A stretch of DNA of 64,000 nt, taken from Pseudoips prasinana (taxonomy: Eukaryota > Arthropoda > Insecta > Lepidoptera > Nolidae). The stretch lies in contig OX621238.1 in NCBI GenBank assembly GCA_951640165.1, forward strand, positions 30,652,001 through 30,716,000, given 5' to 3'. Position numbers and translations under genes: made by a program. The notes beneath the pieces are model-generated. The model was not told the DNA's origin. It did no database searches and worked only from the letters and a program-made list of their open reading frames with translations. The number at the start of each line of letters is the position of its first letter. Position 1 is the first letter of the stretch. Below, piece after piece: positions 34,287 through 46,294 of the stretch.

Positions 34287-34389
34287 TACAGACGCCAGCA
34301 CATCAAGCTGCTCCAATCTGTCAAGTGTCCCCAATTGAAAGTGAACCTTATGCTTTTGTGATAAAGTTGAAAACCTATAAAAGAAATTT

Positions 34390-37300
34390 ATTATTATTAT
34401 TTTTTTTATTTATTTATTTATTTAACACCATATAATTAACGTGACAGGTTTACACCCAATGCGTTAATTATTTATAACATCACTAATCTAAAACATATCA
34501 TATTATTAAAAAAGAATAATAATTAAATTACACATTATTACATTGAAGATACATTATTTTTATACATTACAATTAAGTGTTATTATAAAATTATTAAATA
34601 ACAAATCCTTACAATTATGTCAAGTAATCAAGAGTCACTCTCATAAATTCCGCCAGTGTACAAGTAAAGATGTCAAGTCTTTGGGACACTTCATTAAGTA
34701 TATTTAATGAAGTACTAATTGGTGAAAATTTTAAGATATTAGTCCTAGCTGATGGGACTTTAAACAGTCTTCGTCTCGGTCCCTGTCTTAATCTGGTATT
34801 TGGAACCATCAATTTTAATGATTCCAACACCTCAGGATTATTTATCGTGACGCGAAATACACAGAAGCTGTATTTAGCTAGAGCTAAGTTTCGCCTCACC
34901 TCCAATTTGTAGTATCCAACCATCCCTATAACGAAGAGAGTTGGATACATTAGGGGGTAGAATGGATATACTCCGTACTGCTTGAAATATAGAAACCGCG
35001 TGAATTTATTTTGTATCTTATCCACCATGAGACCATATTTAGCTTCATGGGGATTCCAGATGATAGCATTCGTTTCTAGCCTACTCCTTACCAATGCATT
35101 GTAAAGTGACTTTAGGGCTACTATACTCGTGAAGTTCCTGGTTTCTCATAAAACAAATCCTAGATTTTGAAAAGCTTTCTTACATAGTTGAACAATAAAA
35201 TGGCGAAACGTCAAATCACTGGAGAATAAGACACCGAGGTCACGCACGGACGTAACGCGTGGAATCGTCTCTCCTTGCATGAGATACTTGTGATGTATTG
35301 GCACCACGGCACGTGTAAAAGACATTAAATTACATTTTGACACATTAAAATACAATTTATTTTTCAAACTCCATTCCACTACGCGATCTTCTTGTAGGCG
35401 CTTGCAATCCTCATCGGTCCTAATCTGTGTAAATAACTTGAGATCGTCTGCAAACAGTAAGCATCGTGCCTCTTTCACCACTTCTGGGAGGTCATTGATC
35501 ATTACAATGAATTCTAGCGGGCCCAAGTTACTCCCCTGACTGACTCCAGTACGAGTGCGATATGAGCCTGACATGCTGCCAGCATACTCCACGTATTGCT
35601 TCCGATCTTTAAGGTAGCTCGCAAAGAACTGTAGTAAGTGCGGAGTGAATCCTACTTTTGCTAATTTCGACAGTAGAATATCATTGTCGACACTATCGAA
35701 CGCTTTCTGAAAATCAAAGTATGCAACATCTAGCTGAGCTCCTGCTTCAGAGTCAAGTGTAGGAGCTGCAATGTTCATGAAACACATAAGATTAGAATCA
35801 GTGCCGCGGCCTATCCTAAATCCATGCTGCGCGTCACTAAGTTGCGGGCTCACTTGCGAATAAATTGTTGAGCATAGTGCCGATTCAAAAACCTTCGCAA
35901 AAGTCGACAACACGGCAACCGGCCTATATCCTCTTACATCTGAACTCGTAGCACCTTTTGGTACTGGCGTCACTCTTGTCAATTTCCATCCATCCGGATA
36001 AGATCGTTCCTTTAAGCACAAATTAAAAAGATGCATAAGAGGACGCGCTAAGACCATTCTGCAGTCTTTGACAATATAGGGAGGCACCCCATCTGGACCC
36101 ACCGATTGCTTAGGTTTAAGGCGCGCCAGTGCAGTGCTCACGTCATGTAAAGAAAGTTGCCCCACGTGTATACGGGCACCGCACTCAGGTACCGCTTGAG
36201 CTGCAGTTTTTGCATCCAGATATGGATCAATATTTCCATAGACTGACTGAAAGTAGTCAGCGAATGCCTGCGCGTACTCAGTTTCCAATAATCGTACCCC
36301 ATTCCTAACAATACGTGTTTTACTGCGCTTTGAGCGCTTATGACCAATAAAGTTCCAAAAAGATCGCGGCGCAGTAACAAACTGGGATTGAATACGATGT
36401 TGGTATTCATAATATGCCTTATCGATCATATTTTTAACTTGGGAACGATAGTAAGAAAACTTTTCATAATCATCTCTAGAACCAGATTTTTTGTAAGCTC
36501 TATGCCAAGCTGCCTTTAGTTTTATGTCGCCTATTAGCTCGGCCGTATACCACTCAGGGTAATGGTACCGAGAGTTGTTGGCCTTAGGCTTTTTTCTGGG
36601 AACGCTATCATCCAGTAATTTATAAAATATGTTATAAAATAAATTGTATGCATCTTCGACATTACTTGTCTCGCACAACTCAGCCCAATCCACTTTGGCC
36701 AACGATAAGTACAGTGAATGAAAATCAGCCTTGGCGTAGTTCCATCGAGGATGAAAGTTAGTGGGCTGTGTAGACTCAGGGCTGTCGGAATTGGATAGTT
36801 GCGCGGTTATTCGATTAAAATTTACCCGTAACGGTGGGTGCTGCGGATCAACACAAGACAAACACTCACACTCCTCACTAACAGTTACCTCCTCTTCAGA
36901 AAATGTGGTTAATACTAAGTCAAGAGTACGGTCATTACAGTTACTAACATTATTACATTGGCGAAATCCACAATAAGTGACAAAATATTCATAGTAACAC
37001 TTGGATATCCTGATTTGTAGAATATATATTAAAGTCTGCAACAAGAATCACTTTATCGTACCTAATACACAATTGTTCTAGTAAGTGAAACATATACATA
37101 TATTCTCTTTCAATTGTTTTTGGTGGTATATACACAACACAACACAGGAACAATAGATTGTTTTCACGATAAACAGTCGCACACACTAACTCAAACGGAT
37201 GTTCGTCTAAATTTGCCTGATCAGGCAGTGCCACTCTTCTCAACTCGAGACCGCCTTGTGGGGTAGCTGCTAGCAATACGCCTCCGTGCTTACGGCCATC

Positions 37301-38300
37301 TGCACGATCGCATCGGTGTATCACGAAGCCGTTCGGTGCAATTTCTCCATCGTGTATGGACTCATTTATTCCGCTCTCTGTGATGGCTATTAAGTCCGCT
37401 GTAGATCCCAATAAGTTTGTGTAAAAACTTTTCAGCTTTGTCCGCAAACCTCTGACATTTTGGTAATACAGCTCCAAATTACGTAACTCCTGCAATTCCG
37501 GAAATTGTTGTTTTGGTGGGCTTTTGAGTTGAGTCCCTTCCAAAATAGTTGATGAAGCCTTCGTTCGTCTCAGTGTCACGTGAGGGTCTCGATGTGTTTT
37601 AACACCTACAGGTGTACCACTATTGTCTCCGCCTCTTTTCATCGAGCTGTGGCATTCGGGGCAAACCCATTCGCTAGACTTAGTAATTAGGTTCTCGCCC
37701 GCGCATAAATTATGATAACGCTTCTTGCAGCTCTCCAAGCAACAACGCAAAAACTTCTCCTCATTCAGTATTTTACTAAAGCAAGCCGAGCAATTCATTT
37801 TTGCATTCATTCAAAACAAAAAAGTAATAAAAAAAAAGCTCAAAAAGAATGTGAGGTACTCAGGCTCGAACTTGCGTTTTCAGCGTGTCGTAACTGACGT
37901 ATCGCCGATTCAACCACAGTGGTACTTGAAATTACTTGTGAATTTATCACTCCAGTTCCGCTCTACTGATGTTTGATGAACAGACTGCGCACAGCCACGG
38001 CCTTATAAGGTAATTTCGCTTGTCGTTGCGTTCTCTGACTCACCACCAATAGGAGCCAACTGCAATGATGATTTACGTTGTTTACTTGCACGGCGATTTA
38101 ACAGCCGATATATTTGGTTTTCTATGAAGTATTCTATTGTATTACACTAGGATTTTAGCTGTATTCTAATGTTTGAAGTATTTTAAAAATTCTATTTGGT
38201 TTTAACTGATACTAGAACTCAATAATGGTTTTATTTAACGAAAGAAAAATACACACGTAAGCACTGAGAACACGTCCACCTCGAGCGAGCGCGAGCGCGG
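34390..38300 (-). mobile_element. Full-length CR1/jockey-group LINE, 3.9 kb
   Basis: The borders are set by the interrupted MITE, with ATTT at 34386-34389 and 38301-38304 as a short target duplication. On the minus strand it has a GC-rich 5' end (38300 inwards), a 5' UTR of about 490 bp, one long coding region (37810-34615), a 225-bp 3' UTR and an AT-rich (AATAA/ATT)n tail at 34390-34425. Being complete to the 5' end is unusual for a LINE copy. Confidence 0.9.
34615..37810 (-). pseudogene. PHD-endonuclease-RT polyprotein of the LINE, two lesions
   Basis: The first frame (37810-36989, 273 aa) starts ATGAATGCAAAAATG and has a PHD-type zinc finger (C7, C10, C23, C28, H33, C36, C50, C53). An APE-type endonuclease follows, with QNVRG (N118), TES (E145), VYIPP (about 226-230) and VADFN (D259, N261). 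A single-base frameshift near 37000-37010 passes the reading to the next frame (37044-35146, 632 aa). That frame gives the endonuclease end (LDLVLT, QHPPL) and RT motifs YFDFQKAFD (D444), GVSQGSNLGPL (500-510) and FADD (531-534). At 35146 one TGA stands where Arg is expected (NLGFVL-R). The same frame then continues to 34615 with the thumb and C-terminus (WNPHEAKYG, YPLMYPTLF). A PHD finger joined to EN-RT fits CR1-like LINEs. Apart from these two changes it looks complete. Confidence 0.9.
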
Positions 38301-38340
38301 ATTTGACAGATTGGGTTAGCTGGATGTGCCGGCGTCTGTA

Positions 38341-38485
38341 GACCACGTTTTTTAAGCGCGCCGTTGACGTGTGTTTGTAGCGATACAGACGCGCGTTAGC
38401 ATCGCGTTTGTATCGATACAAACAACAACAAACTGCTCTGTAGGATAAAAGCGCGCCGTCGACGCGCGTTTTTTAAAACGTGGTG
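38341..38485. mobile_element. Small TIR element, GC-rich ends
   Basis: ACCACGTTTTTTAAGCGCGC on the left matches the complement of the right end (GCGCGTTTTTTAAAACGTGG) with gaps. The interior contains GATACAGACGCGCG and TTTGTATCGATACAAAC. It directly abuts the MITE-1 right end, so no target duplication is readable. Superfamily unknown. Confidence 0.5.
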
Positions 38486-38693
38486 TGCACCCTGCATAGG
38501 CTTTAAGATACATGGGATACTTTAATTCCAAATTAATAATAATATTATGATAAAAAATAGTCGCTGATGTCAACACATCATCACTAGACTGTGGAACTTT
38601 TATGTAAATTATATAAAAAATCAAATGGAATAAAGAATCTGAATTGCAGTATTACAAAGTGTAGTTTGTAATTATAAACTCACCTTGGAATTA

Positions 38694-38945
38694 GACGGTC
38701 ACCGTAGCCTAGTTGGTAGTGCTCCTGCCTACGAAGCTGGTGGTCCTGGTTCGAATCCCGGTAATTGCAAATATTTGTGTGATGAGCACAAATATTTGTT
38801 TCTGAGTCATGGATGTTTTCTATGTATATAAGTATTTATCTATCTTTATAACTATATCGTCACCTGGTACCCATAGTATAAGCTTTGCTTAGTTTGGGGC
38901 TAGGATGATCTGTGTGACATTGTCCCTAGATATTATATTATATTA
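38694..38945 (+). mobile_element. SINE-B
   Basis: Same head and body as 24415-24672, with one base lost in the B box (GGTTCGAATCCCGG). Confidence 0.9.
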
Positions 38946-39372
38946 TAATCCCAGGTGCTGTACCTCTCATGGCGGTTTGCGGCGAGTGTTACACCTCTCC
39001 TTACTCGCTCACGTGTCTGATAATGCCGTACGATAAAGTAAAGAAAAGATAGCCATTAAACGTCTACCTCATACCAAAGCCTAGCAACCTCCTTTTGCTA
39101 TAAAAATTCAATCTTCATTGCTTTCCCATTACCTCTCGCTATAAATATTTAACGATATCTTACATTGTATCGTAACTCTCATCAAGAGTTTTGGCGAAGA
39201 AGTGTAATTACGTTGAAACGAGTATTTCTACATGAACTTGAAATTTATGGAGCTACGTAATAGGCCTAATCTTATGTTTCTTTTTAGGGTTCTGTATTCG
39301 AAAGGTACCAGTGGAACCCTATTACTAAGCTTCCGCTAACATGAATTGCCTTTTTACCGTGTATAAGCAATT
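38946..39372. other. Unassigned
   Basis: No feature recognised. Confidence 0.45.
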
Positions 39373-39632
39373 GACGGGCTGGTTGGCGTGCTCGGTAGAT
39401 GCTTGCCTTTCACGCCGCAAATCGTGGGTTCGATTCCTACCCTAACAGATATTTGTGTGCATGAACATCTTTTTGTCCCGAATCTGGATGTAATTATCTA
39501 TATACATAAGTAGGTATTTACAAAAGAAAAGTACTATATGTAGTATTTACCTGGTTTCCATAGTACAAGCTCTGCTTAGTTTGGGATCAGATGGTCGTGT
39601 ATGAATAATGTGCCAGGATATTAATAAATTAA
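39373..39632 (+). mobile_element. SINE-A, full length
   Basis: GACGGGCTGGTTGGCGTG head, B box GGGTTCGATTCC, middle ATTTGTGTGCATGAACAT, body TTTGGGATCAGATGG, end GTGCCAGGATATT. A useful uninterrupted reference, with TTCCATAGTACAAGCTCTGC intact. Confidence 0.9.
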
Positions 39633-40145
39633 TAGGCGCGGATGCACCCACCGTTTTTTCGTCTAGCAAGAGGATATTCTAAGTGCTTGAGTGAAATGGA
39701 ATGCTATTGCTTATTTATTTTATTATGATTCACTGGATGACAACGGTTCTGTGCGTGCATTAGCCTACATAACAACCAATCACAATGTAAGTAAAATACA
39801 TAACATTTAAAAAAAATCGTAAACTGAAAGCAAAAGAAGACGAAAAAAGCAGGTTGCTCGGTTACCGCGCTATTCTTTATAAAAATGCTTAATAAATTAA
39901 AGGGTTCAATTAAATAAGCGTCAATTGCTTAACAGGACAACTGTGTATCAGTAGTCTATGGCATAGTTTAACATAGTAGTACTTTCAGTAGACGTTGCTC
40001 ATAGATCGGTTACGTTTGTGCTTTTTTTATATATTTACCATGTTGCGGTAGGACAGCTTTGAAAACACGAAGCAGTCTTTGAAGTAATAAAATTCAGTTA
40101 CTTTACTTAATCATAAGGATAGTAGTTTCTATTGTATCTGAGTTC
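39633..40145. other. Unassigned
   Basis: No feature recognised. Confidence 0.45.
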
Positions 40146-40625
40146 TTAAAGCCGCTTAGTAGGCCTTTGACATGGCTTTAAGACAGTTGCCACATTGTCT
40201 AATGACAACCTGGGCTGATAGCCTAGCATACCCTCCGAAGCACGGAGATGCTCAGATATTAAACAAATTTGGCTCGACGAGCCAGTTGGCGTGGTTGGTA
40301 AATGCTTGCCTTTCATGCCGCAGGTAGTGGCTTCCATTCCCACCCGGGACACATATTTGTGTGCATAAACATGTCTCTTTGTCCTGAGTGTGGGTGTAAT
40401 TATCTTTATAAGTATGTACATATTTAAAAATGAAAAGTAGTGTATCAGTTATCTGGTTTCCATGTCACAAGCTCTGCTAAGTTTGGGATTAGATGGCCGT
40501 GTGTAAATAATGTCCCAGGATTATATTATATCTATAGACTGACAGCGTGACCAACCCTACCTCTCAGATTACGGTTTGGTGAGATCGGCTAGCTAGTAAC
40601 CTCTCAGTACAATACGTGTACTGAA
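40146..40625 (+). repeat. Repeat J interrupted by SINE-A
   Basis: The left part (40150-40262, TCCGAAGCACGGAGATGCTC) and right part (40537-40625, ATAGACTGACAGCGTGACC) match in order the contiguous copy at 50296-50520. A SINE-A (40270-40531) lies between. Repeat J also occurs, folded back, at 60849-61085. Class unknown. Confidence 0.7.
40270..40531 (+). mobile_element. SINE-A inside repeat J
   Basis: Head GACGAGCCAGTTGGCGTGG, body with TTTGGGATTAGATGG, end ATGTCCCAGGATT. Confidence 0.85.
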
Positions 40626-41114
40626 CGTCTGGTTTTTTTAAGCTCTCACTCAACCTGTTTACGCGATAAAACCATAAGAAGAAAACTTTATCACCTCTCA
40701 CATAATTTCTCCATTCTGAAGCGGAGCAAACACCGTGCTTAACGTAATATCACCCATAAGCCTATGAACGCCATTATTATTGTTCATTTCCCATGTATCG
40801 ACTACTTTCTATCGAGGTCGAATACATTTGGACCCCTATTAACTTCGCCAAGGCGAATACTCCTATTGGTAGGTATTATGGTTACTTACGGACAAATCTA
40901 CGTTTTACTCACGATATTACTTACTTAGACCATGTAGAATACATAGATGGGATGGTTAAAATCCCATCGGATTATAAGAGTGAGGAGATAGAAGGTATAT
41001 CTGTGTTTGACAATCATTTAAGAACTATAATATGTCCCGCGAAAACGGTTAGATTCCTTGGTTACCTCGGCAGGAATTCCATCAATCGTGGTAAAGTTCG
41101 TGCCAGACTTTGTT
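40626..41114. other. Unassigned, with a 121-codon open frame of unknown meaning
   Basis: The frame 40793-41158 has no recognised domain, runs into repeat L at its 3' end, and has no neighbouring exon I can identify. I do not call it a gene. Confidence 0.4.
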
Positions 41115-41625
41115 CTCAAATAAAAAACCGGCCAAGTGCGAGTCGGACTCGCACATGAAGGGTTCCGTAGCAGCAAGTATTTCAGTTGATTAAATGAAAG
41201 CAAATAGCGGTTTATAACGTATTAAAAAAAAAACTACTTGCTAGATCTCGTTCGAACCAATTTTCGTTGTTAGTTTCTATGGTAATGTACATCATATATT
41301 TTTTTTTAGTTTTATCATTCTCTTATTTTAGAAATTACAGGGGGGGGGGGACACTCATTTTACAATATGATTTTTGAAGACCTATCCATAGACATGTATG
41401 AGTAAGAAGAAAAAAAAAACTTGAGTTTCAGTTCTATGTATGGCGATCCCCCAAAATTATTGTTCTTTTTCTATTTTTGTGTAAAAATCTTAATGCGGTT
41501 CACCGAATACACCTACTTACCAAGTGGCTGTGACATACGGACGGACGGACATACAGACAGACAGACATGACGAATCTATAAGGGTTCCGTTTTTTGCCAT
41601 TTGGCTACGGAACCCTAAAAACGAA
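41115..41625 (+). repeat. Repeat L, nearly complete
   Basis: From AAAACCGGCCAAGTGCGAGT to TTTGGCTACGGAACCCTAAA, with a G-homopolymer near 41340 and a (GACA)n stretch before the end. It is non-coding. Confidence 0.75.
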
Positions 41626-42335
41626 GGATTATAAGTTACGAAGACTCTTATACCTCCAGTGTTTGACCAATCTTGATGCGCATAGACTTATGCAGTTTTC
41701 TGTGATTTCATTGGTTTAACGCTATAGAGACACATACCTTTTCGGCGCCATCCTAGCTATATAGGACGTAATTATTGGAAGAAATCCATATTAGTCCTTC
41801 TTTATTAGGCTTCAGTTTGGGATTAACCAAGATTGATAAAAAGTAATTGCGGTTGTTCCTTGATAACGCATTATCAAGGTATTATGTTGGCCCTCTCACA
41901 AGATCAAAGTCTACCCACCAATCTGACCTCGTATGTTAAAGTTAAACAAAGCGAACGCATTACTTAAGTAATTGCCTACAGAAAGAACCTGGATTTTATT
42001 CACGAGAGGAGCATTAAAGGTTTAAGTTAGTAGGTAAACGATACGACAATATAATATTATCATCCTTGAGAGTAGATCCCGAAGCTTGCACGAGCATTAT
42101 TTTTTCCATTATTTTCTCATAAATTATGTAAATTAATCACTATGCGAGATACAAGACTGCGACAGAGGGGGATCTTTGGTGCAAGAAAAATTGTTTCAGC
42201 CGTAACTGGTGGAACTGAGAGAGGATGATGTGAAATATATACAATGGAATGAATAACAATACTTTTCGTGCTTAATGGGCCCATCGTTATGAAACTGCAA
42301 TGGAGTTTGAAAGCTTATTCATCCGATCCATATCG
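41626..42335. other. Unassigned
   Basis: Only a small 9-bp hairpin (CCTTGATAA/TTATCAAGG, near 41858-41880) was noticed. Confidence 0.45.
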
Positions 42336-43310
42336 ATATACATTGTTGGTAGCGTCAATATCAATGTCAGTGTCAAATGCACGTAGGTACCGACTGCGTT
42401 GTAATAATACTATTATTTGCTACACGTTGCCGGTAACGTCAATATCAACGAAAGGTATCAAAGCGTCAAATACGTACGTATTGCCGTGTGTACGTACTTG
42501 ACACATCAAGCTATACATTTCCATTACAAGCTGATCTCACGTTTTATAGGATTTCCATACAATGACAGGTCAGTTTATATTGGAAATGTATAACTTGATA
42601 TGTAGCCGTGTGTACCAGCTGCATTGTAAACACTAGTATTTGCTACACATTGCCGGTAACGTCAATATCAACGAAAGGTATCAAAGGTCAAATAGGTAAC
42701 GGCTGCGTTGTAATGTTACCAGTATTTGCTAAACATTGCCGGTAACGTCAATATCAACGAAATGTATCAAAGGTCAAATAGGTAACGGCTGGGTTGTAAT
42801 GTTAACAGTATTTGCTACAAATTGCCGGTAACGTCAATATCAACGAAAGGTATCAAAGGTCAAATACTTAGGTAACGGCTGGGTTGTAATGTTACCAGTA
42901 TTTGCTACACATTGCCGGTAACGTCAATATCAACGAAATGTATCAAAGGTCAAATAGGTAACGTCTGGGTTGTAATGTTACCAGTATTTACTACACATTG
43001 CCGGTAACGTCAATATCAACGAAAGGTATCAAAGGTCAAATAGGTAACGGCTGGGTTGTAATGTTACCAGTATTTGCTACACATTACCGGTAACGTCAAT
43101 ATCAACGAAAGGTATCAAAGGTCAAATAGGTAACGTCTGGGTTGTAATGTTACCAGTATTTACTACACATTGCCGGTAACGTCAATATCAACGAAAGGTA
43201 TCTAAGGTCAAATAGGTACCGGCTGCGTTGAAATGTTATCACTATTCGCTACACATCGCCGGTAATGTTAATGTCAACGACAGGTATGAAATGTCAAATA
43301 AGTGCCGGTT
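42336..43310. repeat. 86-bp tandem array interrupted by MITE-2
   Basis: The mark CGGTAACGTC (or a one-base variant) occurs at 42431, 42654, 42740, 42826, 42916, 43002, 43088, 43174 and 43260. Spacings are 86 bp throughout except 90 (a 4-base insertion) and the first interval, which contains the MITE. Units differ by a few bases and are more worn at both edges. The array has no open frame of note. Confidence 0.95.
42493..42612. mobile_element. MITE-2 within the 86-bp array
   Basis: Right TIR TATGTAGCCGTGTG followed by TA; the left TIR is altered (ACTTGACACATCAAG). The interior has TTTATAGGATTTCCATAC. Confidence 0.8.
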
Positions 43311-43396
43311 ACGTTATTCATTTCATATTTGGCACCATTATTAATATTGACGTAAAAGGCAATGTGTATCGCCACTTAGCGGAATAATATTATAGT

Positions 43397-43630
43397 TTGA
43401 CGGGCGTGGTTGGCAAATGATTGCTTTTCACGCCGGGGGTCGTGGGTTCGATTCCCACCCAGGACAGATATTTGTGTGCATGAACATGCCTGTTTGTCCT
43501 GAGTCTGGGTGTAATTATCTATATAAGTATGTTTTTACAAAAGAAAGTAGATAGTATATGTAGTATATCAGTTATCTGGTTTTCATAGAATAAGCTCTGC
43601 TTAGTTTGGTATCAGATATATACAATGAAT
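43397..43630 (+). mobile_element. SINE-A
   Basis: Head GACGGGCGTGGTTGGC (a short internal deletion), B box GGGTTCGATTCCC, body ending TTTGGTATCAGATAT. Confidence 0.85.
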
Positions 43631-44253
43631 ATTATTATTATTAACTGTAATAATAATTCTAATTATTATAGTTTCAGATACTATTGCAATTTGTTAAATC
43701 AAATTGCATTTTGTTCAGCCCATTGAGACACTAATTGGTGATTACGGGAGAGAATAGAATATTTGCCACAGCAGAATTAACACGGGATAAATATTAAGAT
43801 CAACGAAATTCGAGGTACCAAGGTATGATCTACTGATTCCGGTGAATTAGTGGACCATTTAAGCTGCTCTAAGCTGGCTGGCTGATTACCAGAACCAAGC
43901 TAAGGTTTAATTATTTTATTAGAGTTCCGTACTATATCATTCTTTAAAATTCAATGAAGTCGTCAGGAAGAGTGAGTCAGTAACGCGTAATTATTATCCT
44001 TGGTGTTTTTTTTTCTTATATATTACCAAACAAATTTTTATAAAGTTTGAGTATAGTTCTTACTACCACTTAAACCACGGGGGTTTGTGTGTGACAGCAA
44101 CTTCGATTCGACTCAATTTGGTCGGTTTAATATACAATACTAAGTAAACATATAACTAAAAATAACAAAAACAAAAGTAGGTACACATTGGCTTAGTTTT
44201 GACACCATCCTGACACAATGCTTTCTTTGTATCAGGAAAATGTCATAACGAAG
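43631..44253. other. Unassigned
   Basis: No feature recognised. Confidence 0.45.
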
Positions 44254-44460
44254 TTAGTACAATAGGTCTAACATGTGTTCTTTTAGAACAGTTTTAATGT
44301 TGTACATTTTTATTTTATTTCGTACGGAGGCAGGTAGTTCGTTAATTAGCCGCGGGATTAGATAAGCGGTAGTCCGCTCGCCATAGAAGTTTTTAGCTGG
44401 TGCAGTAACCAGTTTATTTTGCGCGACGCGTCGTGTATACACAGGTGATTTATTTTGCAT
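44254..44460 (-). pseudogene. LINE RT C-terminal fragment
   Basis: The 68-residue frame has RTTAYLIPRLINELPASVRN and a lysine-rich end, as in the last domain of CR1/jockey-group RTs (compare RFYNKLPNDIREL at 61491-61808). It is cut at the 5' side near 44480 by a LINE-E tail. Confidence 0.5.
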
Positions 44461-44480
44461 TGGTGATGCTCATCAAAGAA

Positions 44481-44800
44481 ATTTTTTTTATATCAGAGGG
44501 CGACAAACGAGCAAGTGGGTCACCTGATGGTAAGTGATCACCGCCGCCCATGGACACTCGCGGCACCAGAGGAGTCGCGAGTCCGCTGCCGGCCTTTTAG
44601 AGACAGCAAACAAGTGTAACTGTTGCTGACCCTTCCCCCCACCCAATGAGCTCTGGCGACCTTACTCACACTCGGAAACACAACATTAAAATTATTAATG
44701 TTATTATTAAGGAATGTCTTCTGTAAGGTGGAGGTACTTCCCCAGTCGGGCTGCTCTTTGAGCGAACGAACGCTATGCCCTACCTCTCTTACTCTCTTAT
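44481..44800 (-). mobile_element. LINE-E 3' UTR, minus strand
   Basis: Over 80% similar by eye to 3533-3840: GGTGATCACTTACCATCAGG and GCTCATTGGGTGGGGG. It ends in a short poly(A) at 44481-44488. Confidence 0.8.
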
Positions 44801-45419
44801 ATTTATTGGAAGTGTTTCACAATACTTAAAAAGTTGAGACTCCTCGGTAAGCTGGCTTTTGCGATTAGATGGAATAATCAATTTAAGTATTCTGCGCTGT
44901 TTGCGCGTTGCAGGCGTCCATACCATGTTAACCGCTTACCATTAGGCAGGTAACGTTAGAAATACATTAATTACTTGCTATTTAACGTATGTGTCAAGTC
45001 AGAAAGTGTATATTAATAAATGTACGCAGTAGGCAAGTCCAGATTTTCCTGTATTCAGAGAGAGAATGAGATTCTAATTCTAATTGCCAATAATTTCTCT
45101 GCAATAAAACAGTTTGTCACGTGTCTGCTAATGGTAAAACATAATCTTGTTTTAATTCACATTTGCTGGCTTTACCGTAATTTGGTACGTGCCAACCCTA
45201 AATAAAGGGTCTACGTGTTTTTGTTTTATGGGCTTATTACAGAATGTACTAAGGATTTTTACGTGCGAAAACCCTACAGGTATGTTTATGGGGTGTTAAT
45301 TTCTGTTTGTTTTTTGAAGTCTGGATTTTTTTATCGTTTTACCCAGATAGGTACTTACCGTAGGCTAAGCTAACGCGTCATTTATGCTAGTAACTATTTT
45401 GTTCAGTAAGGACAGGGCG
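44801..45419. other. Unassigned
   Basis: May include more of the LINE whose C-terminus is at 44254-44460, but no convincing frame was found. Confidence 0.4.
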
Positions 45420-46294
45420 CATTGTGTTAATCATCATCTTCATATCAGCCGAAAGACGTCCACTGCTGGACTTAGGCCTCCCCCACAGATCTCCACAATT
45501 GCCGGTCTTGCGCTATTCGCATCCAGCGATTTCCAGCGACCCGCACAAGATCATCGGTCCATCTTGTAGGGGGCCTGCCCACGCTGCGTCTTCCGGTTCG
45601 TGGTCGCCACTCGAGAACCTCTCTGCCCCAGCGGCCGTCGGCTCTACGAGCTATGTGCCCTGCCCACTGCCACTTCAGCTTGGCAATTCTTGCGGCTATG
45701 TCGGTTACTTTGGTTCGCCTGCGGATCTCAACATTTCTGATTCGATCTCGCAGGGAAAATCCAAGCATAGCCGTTTCCATTGCCACCTGATAAGGCCCAT
45801 AGTGAGCGACCACGTCTCTGTTCCGTAAGTCATCACTGGCAACACACAATGGTCGAAGACTTTTGACTTGAGACACTGCAGTATTTGCGACGAGAAGATA
45901 TTACGTAGCTTCCCGAACGCTGCCCAGCCGAGTTGGATTCTATCATTGACCTCCTTCTCGAAGTTTGACCTACCTAGTTGGATGGTCTGTCCTAGGTAAA
46001 TATAGTTCTCTACAACTTCGAGTGCAGAGTCTCTGACCTTAACTAGAGAGGGTGTAACATGGATGTTCGACATGATTTTCGTCTTATCCATGTTCATTTT
46101 CAGACCCACTTGTTGAGAGACTCTGCTGAGGCCATTGAGCATTGTACCGAGGTCTTCCATGGTCTCAGCCATGACTACTATATCGTCGGCAAATCGAAGG
46201 TGGGTAATGTACTCGTCATTGACATTGATGCCAAAGCCTTTCCAGTCCAGAAGCTTGAAGACATCTTCCAATGCAGCGGTGAGCAGTTTCGGAG

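Larger units (their letters stand above)
34289..38338 (+). mobile_element. MITE-1 split by a full-length LINE
   Basis: The left part (34289-34389) ends …AAAGAAATTT and the right part (38301-38338) starts ATTTGACAGATTGGG. Joined at the shared ATTT they give a normal MITE-1 of about 135 bp, flanked by TA at 34287-34288 and 38339-38340. The MITE was there first and is the target of the LINE. Confidence 0.9.

Noticed and set aside
35146..37044. Treating the RT frame as an independent functional gene
   Set aside because: It starts mid-endonuclease after a frameshift and ends at a nonsense codon with the protein continuing in frame; it is part of a broken LINE polyprotein.
40793..41158. A 121-codon open frame as a possible host exon
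   Set aside because: No recognisable domain, no supporting neighbouring exon, and its 3' end lies in repeat L. The length is not exceptional by chance in 64 kb.
42336..43310. CRISPR-like array (regular repeats)
   Set aside because: The whole 86-bp unit is repeated without unique spacers, in a eukaryotic TE landscape; it is a tandem repeat.
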